Source: Clostridiales bacterium (GTDB lineage: Bacteria > Bacillota > Clostridia > Lachnospirales > WRAX01). Taken from it: 14,722 nucleotides of DNA. A program made the translations under genes and the position numbers. Positions 7,458 to 13,951 of this stretch are shown here, one piece after another. Under the pieces are notes generated by a model. The model was not told the origin of the DNA. It saw nothing but the letters and a program-made list of their open reading frames with translations, and searched no databases. The stretch is from positions 1 through 14,722 of the forward strand of contig JAISVU010000118.1 of assembly GCA_031271375.1 (NCBI GenBank). The letters are read 5' to 3'. Positions within the stretch are counted from its first letter, which is position 1; every line of letters starts with the position of its first letter.

Positions 7458-9369
7458 CTCCGCCGTCCTCCTTCTCGATGACCACGCGCTTGCTTCCGCA
7501 GATGTCGCAGAAATTCCCGGTTATGCCCTTTCTGCCGCAGACGCAGTCCCATGCTTCGGGCTTCTTCGCGCCGCAGTTGGAGCAGAACCGTTTCGTGTTG
7601 CCTGTTTGGCCGCATGAGCAGCTCCACGGGGATTCCTTCTCGGGCCGCTTGGCCCCGCAGCTGGGGCAGAACCTGCCCGTTATGGCCTTCTCGCCGCAGA
7701 CGCAGTCCCAAGCCCCGGAGACATCGGGCTTCTTCGCGCCGCAGTGCGGGCAGAAGTTGCTCGTAACGGCCTTTTCCCCGCAGGCGCAATCCCATCCGGC
7801 GTCCGCCGGGTTCGCTAGGCCGCCCGCCGCTTGGCCTATCTCCTTTGAGGCGTCCATAATAGGCGACAGGGCGTCTTTAGTCAGGTTGACGACGCTGCCC
7901 ATCGTACTCAGCTTAACCCCCAGCATGGCGATGTCGCCTATGCCGCCGCCTTCGCCCTCCTTGACTATGCCGCCCTTCACGGCCTCAAGGCCCACCTGGC
8001 GGGAGGTTTCCTGCGCGTATGTATAGCCCTTCATCTTCATTTCCAGGGCCTCGGCCTCGGCCTGCAAACGGTAGGCCTCCGCGCTGGCCTGGGCCTTAAC
8101 GCGGTTGGCTTCGGCCTCGGCCTGGGCGTTAATACGCAGAACGTCCGCGCCGCCCTGGGCGTTTATGACCTTCATCCGGGCGTCGGTCTGGGCTTCGGCG
8201 GCCTTGCGCTCGGCGGCGGCCTCTACCTCGGCCTTCCGTACCTGTTCGGCCTGGACGTTCAGGTATTGGTGCGCGTGCAGGGCCTTTAAGTCCTTGAAGT
8301 TCTTGTCGTCCTCGGGCAACACCAGGTTCGTTATAAAGAACTCCGGCATTGTCAGGCCGTATTCCTCCAGGCCTTGATTAAGCGTAATCCTCAGCGCGCC
8401 GGACAGCGCGTCCAGGTGTTCGTCAATCTCCAGTATGTTGATCGCGTTTTCTTTAATAGCCTTTGCCAGATGGGTTTTAACCCGCGTCATTATCATTGCG
8501 CGGAAATAGCCCGTCATGCCGCCGCCTGGATTCGCGCCCTGGGCAAGCAGGACGTCGCGGTTAAGCCCGCCCTCGGTGCCGACAAGCCGCAGCACCAGCC
8601 GCCGTGAATCCGACACGCGGATATTGAACTCGCCGCTCGCGCCGATGTCGAACGGGATGCCGGTGACCGGCTCAAGGAACCGGACTTTATTATCCGTCCC
8701 CCATTTGATCCCCATCTGGGTCGTGAGGTTGACGAAATAAACCTCGGAGTGGAAGACGCCCCTAGGCTCAAGGAACGAATTGTAGAGCTGTTCAATCATC
8801 GGTATGCTGGCGGTTTCCAGCACATGCCGCCCGGCGGGGAACAAGTCCAGCGCCTGCCCGTCCCGGAAGAAAATCGCCTCCTGGGACTCGTGGACGATAA
8901 GCTGAGAGCCCAGGTTAAAGTCTTCCACCGGGTGCTTCCATACAAACGTGCTGTTGTCGCCCTCGTACTTGATGACGCTGGCAAGGCCCTCGCCGGAGAT
9001 TTTCTCCAGCTGGAACAGCTTTTGCACGTTATCGATCTCCAGCTCGCAGACGGGGCAGGTGAAGGCTTTCGCGGCCTTGTCGGCATGGAGGCCGCAGCCG
9101 CACCTGGGGCATGTGAACGGCGCCGTGCGGTTGATATCCGCCAGCGTGTTTACAGGCCGCTTGCAGACCGGGCAAACGGCGTTCTCGCCCTCGCGCTGGT
9201 CATACAGAACGGTGTTGCCGCAGTGCGCGCATTCCTTCGCGGATAGGCTGTCGGTGCGGACGTCGATTGTGTATCCGCAGGCGCAGTCAATCTTTTTTTT
9301 CGCGAAGAAGCCGGTCTTGGCTTGGGCGTAGCTGCCGCATTTGGGACATGCTATTACGAATTGCGCCAT
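7447..9369 (-). CDS. SPFH/Band-7 protein with seven zinc ribbons (YdjI-like)
   Basis: A 640-residue protein. Residues 1-115 hold three treble-Cys ribbons (C8, C11, C29, C31; C47, C50, C66, C69; C87, C90, C105, C108). Residues about 125-365 are an SPFH domain of the 'virion core protein'/YdjI type (WKHPVEDFNLGSQLIVHESQEA, GIKWGT, FDIGASGEFNIRV). Residues about 370-450 are the alanine/glutamate-rich coiled coil typical of stomatin/flotillin proteins (KAEVEAAAERKAAEAQ and similar). Residues 526-625 hold four C-x-C/C-x2-C ribbon repeats of about 28 residues (from C528, C556, C584 and C609). There is no transmembrane helix. SPFH proteins oligomerise on membranes and organise microdomains. The ATG at 9367-9369 is chosen because AGGAG precedes it properly; the in-frame GTG at 9384 overlaps that site. 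It is the first gene of the SPFH-membrane-TIR unit. Confidence 0.88.
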   Translation of the reverse strand: MAQFVIACPKCGSYAQAKTGFFAKKKIDCACGYTIDVRTDSLSAKECAHCGNTVLYDQREGENAVCPVCKRPVNTLADINRTAPFTCPRCGCGLHADKAAKAFTCPVCELEIDNVQKLFQLEKISGEGLASVIKYEGDNSTFVWKHPVEDFNLGSQLIVHESQEAIFFRDGQALDLFPAGRHVLETASIPMIEQLYNSFLEPRGVFHSEVYFVNLTTQMGIKWGTDNKVRFLEPVTGIPFDIGASGEFNIRVSDSRRLVLRLVGTEGGLNRDVLLAQGANPGGGMTGYFRAMIMTRVKTHLAKAIKENAINILEIDEHLDALSGALRITLNQGLEEYGLTMPEFFITNLVLPEDDKNFKDLKALHAHQYLNVQAEQVRKAEVEAAAERKAAEAQTDARMKVINAQGGADVLRINAQAEAEANRVKAQASAEAYRLQAEAEALEMKMKGYTYAQETSRQVGLEAVKGGIVKEGEGGGIGDIAMLGVKLSTMGSVVNLTKDALSPIMDASKEIGQAAGGLANPADAGWDCACGEKAVTSNFCPHCGAKKPDVSGAWDCVCGEKAITGRFCPSCGAKRPEKESPWSCSCGQTGNTKRFCSNCGAKKPEAWDCVCGRKGITGNFCDICGSKRVVIEKEDGGDGE

Positions 9370-9418
9370 ATGATCTCTCCTCACTTTTAAATACTTATCA
9401 TATTACAGAAACCTCAGT

Positions 9419-9730
9419 TTATACATGGCTTCTAGCATCACGCCGTCTGGTTAAACGTGCTTTCATTTCATCTTGTGACAGCCACGCGGTATTTGGGTCG
9501 GCCGCTTCCAGCATTGATTTGTCTAACTCCGCGTTGATATACGCTCTATGCTCCGCCTCACGATACGCATGTTCTGTACGCACTTCAAAGGGCAGGCGCT
9601 TCTCTATTAATACTGTCCTCAGAAATATATCTATAGCGGTCGTCATATCCAGGCCCATTTCACCAAACAGCTTTTGTGCGTTTTGTTTTACATCCTCGTC
9701 TATGTTGACGGATATTCGTGTGCTGGCTAT
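9419..9730 (-). CDS. RelB/DinJ-family antitoxin-like protein with apparent AUA start
   Basis: The frame from 9730 gives 103 residues beginning (I/M)ASTRISVNIDEDVKQNAQK, then LFGEMGLDMTTAIDIFLRTVL and KRLPFEV. This is the ribbon-helix-helix pattern of DinJ/RelB antitoxins, which bind their own promoter and neutralise a RelE/YafQ-type nuclease. No ATG, GTG or TTG lies between an in-frame TGA (9746-9748) and the ATG at 9658. Starting at 9658 would remove the DNA-binding beta strand. An ATA at 9728-9730 sits nine bases after AGGAG, exactly where the family's Met is expected. Either AUA is used, or the start was lost by a single G-to-A change. No toxin gene follows: the SPFH gene begins 49 bases downstream and may share the transcript. 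Confidence 0.72.
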   Translation of the reverse strand: MASTRISVNIDEDVKQNAQKLFGEMGLDMTTAIDIFLRTVLIEKRLPFEVRTEHAYREAEHRAYINAELDKSMLEAADPNTAWLSQDEMKARLTRRRDARSHV

Positions 9731-9755
9731 TATAATCAGCTCCTCTCATGTGCAT

Positions 9756-9785
9756 AGTATACTGCTGTTATGTACATGACGTCAA
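9756..9785 (-). promoter_or_regulatory. Promoter of the antitoxin (and possibly the SPFH-TIR unit) with overlapping palindromes
   Basis: The minus strand shows TTGACG (9780-9785), an 18-base spacer, and TATACT (9756-9761), a strong sigma-A promoter. Two perfect palindromes overlap it: TGACGTCA (9777-9784) across the -35, and ATGTACAT (9770-9777) in the spacer. These could be operators for autorepression by the ribbon-helix-helix protein, as is usual for RelB/DinJ. I see no separate promoter in the 49 bases before the SPFH gene, so this may drive the four-gene unit. Confidence 0.7.
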
Positions 9786-9855
9786 TGGAATTCTCTGTAT
9801 CTCTGTGTGGAATGATTTTAATTATTACTATCCCGATTAATGCTAACCAATTCTT

Positions 9856-9946
9856 CGTAGGGGCGAACTGTCATCCCGGGCTTGACCCGGGACGCCATAA
9901 GCTGGATGTCAGTACAATTTTCGGGCGAACACAGTTCGCCCCTACG
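9856..9946. repeat. 91-bp palindromic intergenic element with 16-bp perfect terminal inverted repeats
   Basis: The ends CGTAGGGGCGAACTGT (9856-9871) and ACAGTTCGCCCCTACG (9931-9946) are exact inverted copies. Inside is a hairpin TCCCGGG-cttga-CCCGGGA (9874-9892). A third copy of the end motif, GGGCGAAC (9923-9930), pairs with the right end across a three-base loop (GTTCGCCC at 9934-9941). The layout resembles a REP/MITE-like mobile palindromic repeat. I do not see a clear target-site duplication; CAAT occurs near both sides but is weak. No protein is encoded. It lies between the antitoxin promoter and the second TIR gene and has no T tract typical of an intrinsic terminator. Confidence 0.75.
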
Positions 9947-9991
9947 CAATATTAAATCGATGTAGCAATAACTATCTTAGCCCTTCTTTTA

Positions 9992-10035
9992 TCTCGGTCT
10001 AGTCCGTAGGGCGCGGCCTCCCGGACGCGCCGAGA
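9992..10035. repeat. GC-rich inverted repeat downstream of the second TIR gene
   Basis: TCTCGG (9992-9997) pairs with CCGAGA (10030-10035), and GTCCG (10002-10006) with CGGAC (10022-10026). As an alternative, GGCGCG (10010-10015) pairs with CGCGCC (10026-10031). It looks like a second short palindromic intergenic unit. It lies 42 bases past the TIR2 stop and could fold in that transcript, but lacks a T run. The rest of the 346-base gene-free stretch 9731-10076 holds only the promoter, the 91-bp element and AT-rich sequence. Confidence 0.5.
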
Positions 10036-10194
10036 CTTGCAACGGTGAGAACGCCGCTGCTCTTATTCGGCGGTTCTTAGGCGGGTCTGCCGCAGGATTT
10101 GCATTTCTTCGTGAACAGGCCGCCCAGCTGGCCGCCGCAGTGACGGCATAGGCCTTGGGAGGCCCAGCGGTCGGATTGTTCTTTTATATGTTGC

Positions 10195-10345
10195 AGCCGT
10201 TGTTGTTCTTCTTTCAATAATTGTTCTTGCCTAAGTTGCTCTTCTTTCAATAATTGTTCTTGTCTCAGTTGTTCCTTTTGAAGTTGCTCTTGATCCTTTT
10301 GAAGTTGCTCTCGCTCCTTTTGAAGTTGCTCTTGCTGCTCCTTTT
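10195..10345 (-). repeat. Short-period repeats coding a Q/E/K-rich coiled coil in TIR2
   Basis: Two near-identical 36-base units (about 10203-10272) encode KEEQLRQEQLL. Next to them are 21-base units (about 10275-10340) encoding the heptads EQLQKER, EQLQKDQ and EQLQKEQ. The 21-base period matches the seven-residue repeat of a coiled coil, which points to expansion by unit duplication. The coil joins the RCC1 array to the C-terminal zinc ribbon and might mediate oligomerisation. Confidence 0.75.
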
Positions 10346-10381
10346 CTTTTAACGCCAATGCCTTTTCTGCGGAAAAAGGCC

Positions 10382-11272
10382 CGATGTCCCGCCAATGACT
10401 TGTATTGCACTGACCTTCATCATTAGCACCAACGGCAACAACAGTGCCGTCTGACTATAAGCCTACCGTATGATTGGAACTAGATGATATTGCGACAATA
10501 TCCCGCCAATCGGTTGTATTACATTCACCTAAATTGTTCTGGCCGTCAACCACGACAGTACCGTCTGACTTTAAACCTACCGTGTTATAGTCACAAGATG
10601 AAATAGCAACGGTATCCCGCCAATCGCTTGTATTGCACTGAGCTAAACTATAACGGCCGGCAGCCACGACAGTACCGTCTAACTTTAAGCCTACCGTGTG
10701 ATAGCCACCAGCTAAAATGGCGACAATGTCCCGCCAGTCACTTGTTTCGCACTGACCATCATTATTATACCCGACAGCCACGACAGTGCCGTCTGACTTT
10801 AAGCCTACCGTCGTGATATGGCAGGAGAAAATAGCGACAATATCCCGCCAATCATTTGTATTGCACTGACCGTAATCATTTCTGCCGATGGCCACAACAG
10901 TACCGTCTGACTTTAAGCCTACCGTGATATTGTCTCTAGATGAAATGGCGACAATATCCCGCCAATCGCTTGTATTGCACTGACCGTAATGATTATTGCC
11001 TACGGCCACAACAGTACCGTTTGACTTTAAGCCTACCGTGTGATCGCCACGAGCTGAAATGGCGACAATATCCCGCCAATTACCTGTATAATAATTAACA
11101 CCAACGGCCACGACAGTACCGTCTGATTTTAACCCTACCGTGTGATTGTAACCAGTTGAAATGGCGACAATATCCCGCCAATGACTTGTATTGCACTGAC
11201 CATCATCATTTCTGCCGACGGCTACAACAGTACCGTCTGATTTTAAAGCGGCTGTAAAATAAGATTCAAATG
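10382..11272 (-). repeat. Tandem array of eight 114-bp units coding RCC1-like repeats in TIR2
   Basis: The marker CCGTcTGACTTTAAgCCTACCGT (plus-strand reading) begins at 10447, 10561, 10675, 10789, 10903, 11017, 11119 and 11233. Spacing is 114 bases six times and 102 bases once. Each unit encodes 38 residues of the form HTVGLKSDGTVVAVG, then GQCNTSDWRDIVAIS. The 102-base unit lacks four codons of the GQCNTS part. The units are much more alike than those of TIR1, which keep the 38-residue spacing but have diverged, so this array has probably been homogenised or amplified recently. Confidence 0.88.
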
Positions 11273-12582
11273 ACAATACTCCGCAAAACGATTTTGCCTT
11301 TTCGATTCCAGGCCGCAGCATTTCGATCTTATGTCGTATATTTTCTGCGGCTTTATCTCTGTAAGATTGGATTAGCTCCTTATAGCTTGAATCCGCAAAT
11401 CTTATTGCTTTTTTGTAGTTAGCGTTACCATCAAATAACTCTTCCTGTTCCCCCAACTCCTCTTCCTTCCCCATCTTCAGCTCCGCGCACAGCTTCCCTA
11501 TATAAGCCGGGGCATACTCCGGGTCGATATCCAATATCTTCTCGCAATACTCGTCCGCCTGCTTCCAGTCCCCGTCTTCCAAAAATAAACAAGCCCGCTT
11601 GTAAAGCGATTCCACCCCCGGCGCTATGACGGAAGTTTCGGCTTTTACAGCGGGTTTTGACGGCTCTGACACCGGTTTGCGCACTACCTTCTCCACGCCA
11701 TGCAGCAAGTCCTGTATAAACCCCAGCTTCCCCATGTCCTGGCTCTGCAGCATCGACAGCTCGTCGGGAAGGCCGTAGACATCCATGTCACGGAAGCAGG
11801 GGATAAGCAGCTTGCTCCGGTCGTCCTTCGCCAGCGCCAGGAAGCGGCCCCACTCGTTCTTCACCCACACCGCGTTAAAATGCTCGGGCTTGGTTCCTAC
11901 AGCAAGCATGACCTTCGCGCTGTTAAGCGCCGCGAATATGTACGGCTCGTATTGCTGCCCCAGCTTGCTTTCCAGCGTTATGCGCGAGAAGAAGACTTTA
12001 TAGCCTTCCTTCACGAGCTGGTTATATAAATCGTTGGCGAGGACGCTGTCCTATGTGCGCTGGCCGTCGTCGCCGGTTTCTTTATAGCAGATGAACACGT
12101 CGAAGGGCTCTTCCTTATTGGATACCGCCAATATCCCCTTCTGTATCGCGTCTATAGCTTTGGCTTCTTCTTCATACATTCCACGAACAATAACATCAGC
12201 GTTCTCGATGGCCTTTTTATAGTTTTCGTCCGCTAGGATGGAGGTGAACTGTGTACGGTTACAAGTGGGAATCCTTTTGCGCGTTAATGGGTCTTCCACA
12301 TACTCGACGCCGTACTTGCACAGCGCGAGAGACCAATACGCCTCCGCGTCGGCGCCATCCTCGCCGAGGATCGTCTCGTAAATAGCCGCCGTCTTGTCGT
12401 ACTCGTTGGCGCGGCGGAAATGCCCGGCCCGGTCATATAACGTGGCTTTGCGGTCGCTGTCCAGTTTTGGAAGGGTTTGCTTCGTTCCGCAGTATTCGCA
12501 GGTTATTACGCCGGCGTTGCCGGCTATCTCCAACGCCCCGCCGCACATCTTGCACTTGAAAATTATCATATCCGCCTCCCGT

Positions 12583-12616
12583 GTTTATCTCAATGTTTAT
12601 TATAATTGAAATAAAC
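12583..12616. promoter_or_regulatory. Inverted repeat around the -10 box of TIR2, candidate operator
   Basis: GTTTATCTCAAT (12583-12594) and ATTGAAATAAAC (12605-12616) are inverted copies matching at 11 of 12 positions, separated by 10 bases. The -10 box of the TIR2 promoter (12599-12604) falls in the centre and the start site in the left arm. A protein bound here would block transcription. No regulator gene is adjacent, so the binder is unknown. Confidence 0.55.
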
Positions 12617-12627
12617 AGGGGAGGCAA
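12599..12627 (-). promoter_or_regulatory. Sigma-A promoter of TIR2
   Basis: Minus strand: TTGCCT (12622-12627), a 17-base spacer, and TATAAT (12599-12604). The leader before the ATG at 12569 is about 25 bases and carries GGGAGG. The promoter begins only 13 bases beyond the permease stop with no terminator between, so TIR2 may also receive readthrough from the permease operon. An intact promoter in front of an interrupted gene is notable. Confidence 0.75.
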
Positions 12628-12639
12628 TACGTAATTATG

Positions 12640-13950
12640 TCACACGACGGCTATGATTACCCCTGCCGCGATGGCCAGCTGAATCGTAAAATTGACCAAG
12701 CCGTACTTCAGATATGAGCCAATGCCCCAACCGTGTTCGAGCTTGGCTTCCTCGATCTTTGAAGAGAGGATGAACCCAGCGGTGGCGGACCATAAGAACA
12801 GAGAACTGCCCGCGCATATTGACGCCGCGTAGGCTATCGCAACCCAGTGGGTTTGAGAGGCTAGGGCGCTGCCGCACAGGTTCGCCGCCACCGGCATCAT
12901 TGCGGACGCGGCCGGCCCCGCGCTAAAGAGGCCGGCGGCAACGGAGGTAATGGCCATGACAGCAAGCAGCAGCATCTTGGGGTCGGTAATATGGGTTTGG
13001 AGCACGGCAGCAAGCCGCTCCAAAATCCCGGTGGAGGCGATAACGCTTGCCAGCAGCAAAAACGCGGCGATTGTTAGGACGGCCTTGAAGTCTATATGCA
13101 GTCTGACAGCCTTGCCTTTGAGGGAGCACACAAGGACGGCGAAGGCATATCCTAGGACGGCGACCATCTCGGGAGGCATTATGTCCTGGGGCGCAAATGA
13201 CCAGGCAAGGAACATCAGGCATAGAATTATACAAAGCGGCCGCAGCGTCCCTTTGTCCACTTTGTTGTGCTTGTGCCTTGCGTGGAGCAGATTCACCGCC
13301 AGTTCCTGGGTTACAGCGTCACTGCTCTTCTTAATGCGCAAACGCCAGAACGTAATCAGCGCCGCCGTTGTTAGGATGAATACGGGCATTGCCCTTATTA
13401 GGTAATCAACGAAGGTGGTAATGCCGCTGGTCATTATGATGATCGCGGGGAAGTCGCCGATGGGAGAGCTAGCGCCTCCGGTGTTGCTGACGGACAGGAT
13501 TACGGCGAAGAACACGCGCGTGTACGCCCTGCTGGGTTCAACGGCCTTTAAGAGTACGAATATAACGGGAAGGATCACCATTACAGCCGTGATGTTGTTA
13601 AGGAAGGCCGACACTATAAACATCAGCGCGCCGAAGAATACCATAATGCGCCCCATGTTCCCTTTGGATTTAAGGGCGAGCCTCGTTGCGATAAACTGCA
13701 TGATCCCCGTGTCCACGATCAAATTTGTGTAGAGTTCCATAACAATGAGAATGACCAGGACGTTGTACTGGTATGAGCCCATAACGCGCCGCATTGGGAT
13801 GCCCGCCGATATCGCCAGGACGGCCGATGCTGTGAATATGGCGGCGTTAAGCAGAAAGGACACCGAGGCCGAGCGCGTTTTTGGGGTCTTTGGTTTCTCT
13901 TTCTTTAACGGGATATCAACGCGTATTCGTTTAATATGGTCAACGGTCAT
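12640..13950 (-). CDS. SLC13/ArsB-NhaD (ion transporter superfamily) permease
   Basis: A 436-residue integral membrane protein with about 10-12 hydrophobic segments after a charged cytoplasmic start (residues 1-28, rich in K and R). NNITAVMVILPV, near residue 119, and SNTGGASSPIGDFPAI, near 158, are family motifs of ion-transporter-superfamily permeases: NhaD Na+/H+ antiporters, ArsB, and CitM/SLC13 carboxylate carriers. A second half with GLFSAGPAASAMMPVA and AYAASICAGSSLFLWSATAG mirrors the first, as expected of two inverted repeats. Substrate cannot be assigned; an anion/carboxylate or Na+/H+ exchange are the main options. The ATG comes one base after the stop of the upstream gene, with GGAGG inside that gene's last codons, so the two are translationally coupled. 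It stops with TGA. TIR2 follows in the same direction. Confidence 0.82.
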   Translation of the reverse strand: MTVDHIKRIRVDIPLKKEKPKTPKTRSASVSFLLNAAIFTASAVLAISAGIPMRRVMGSYQYNVLVILIVMELYTNLIVDTGIMQFIATRLALKSKGNMGRIMVFFGALMFIVSAFLNNITAVMVILPVIFVLLKAVEPSRAYTRVFFAVILSVSNTGGASSPIGDFPAIIIMTSGITTFVDYLIRAMPVFILTTAALITFWRLRIKKSSDAVTQELAVNLLHARHKHNKVDKGTLRPLCIILCLMFLAWSFAPQDIMPPEMVAVLGYAFAVLVCSLKGKAVRLHIDFKAVLTIAAFLLLASVIASTGILERLAAVLQTHITDPKMLLLAVMAITSVAAGLFSAGPAASAMMPVAANLCGSALASQTHWVAIAYAASICAGSSLFLWSATAGFILSSKIEEAKLEHGWGIGSYLKYGLVNFTIQLAIAAGVIIAVV

Positions 13951-13951
13951 T

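Larger units (their letters stand above)
10077..12569 (-). pseudogene. Second zinc ribbon - TIR - RCC1 protein (TIR2), interrupted by two in-frame TAG codons
   Basis: The frame runs 830 codons from an ATG behind GGGAGG to TAA, with no frameshift. It follows the plan of the TIR1 gene at 4262-6745 (827 residues): zinc ribbon (C6, C9, C24, C27), TPR-like helices, TIR domain (FDVFICYKET; E208 in YEPYI), TPR-like part, eight RCC1-like repeats, a glutamine/glutamate-rich coil and a zinc ribbon. Two TAG codons interrupt it: codon 173 (12051-12053), where TIR1 has K173 in RTKDSV; and codon 705 (10455-10457), where the other repeats have K in GLKSDGTV. Both replace AAG by one base change. Stopping at the first leaves 172 residues without TIR. 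It could be a young pseudogene or an amber-readthrough gene. In TIR2 the coil lies after the RCC1 array, whereas in TIR1 it lies before. Confidence 0.8.

Noticed and set aside
9367..9384. GTG start at 9384 for the SPFH gene
   Set aside because: The GTG is part of the GTGAGGAGA ribosome-site region; the ATG at 9369 gives a normal zinc-ribbon start (MAQF).
9770..9955. Plus-strand ORF of 61 codons
   Set aside because: It runs through the antitoxin promoter and the palindromic 91-bp element, has no ribosome site, and has no protein-like composition.
10048..10077. Hairpin AGAACGCCG / CGGCGGTTCT just after the TIR2 stop as an intrinsic terminator
   Set aside because: It has a bulged base, an 11-base loop and no T run on the minus strand; at most a weak RNA structure.
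10382..11272. The 114-bp repeats as a CRISPR array
   Set aside because: Units are contiguous coding repeats without unique spacers, and each translates to the same RCC1-like motif in frame.
10455..12014. A separate 519-residue gene starting with GTG at 12014
   Set aside because: The GTG is codon 186 of the TIR2 frame, inside the TIR domain, with no ribosome site; the paralogue shows the sequence is continuous across the TAG.
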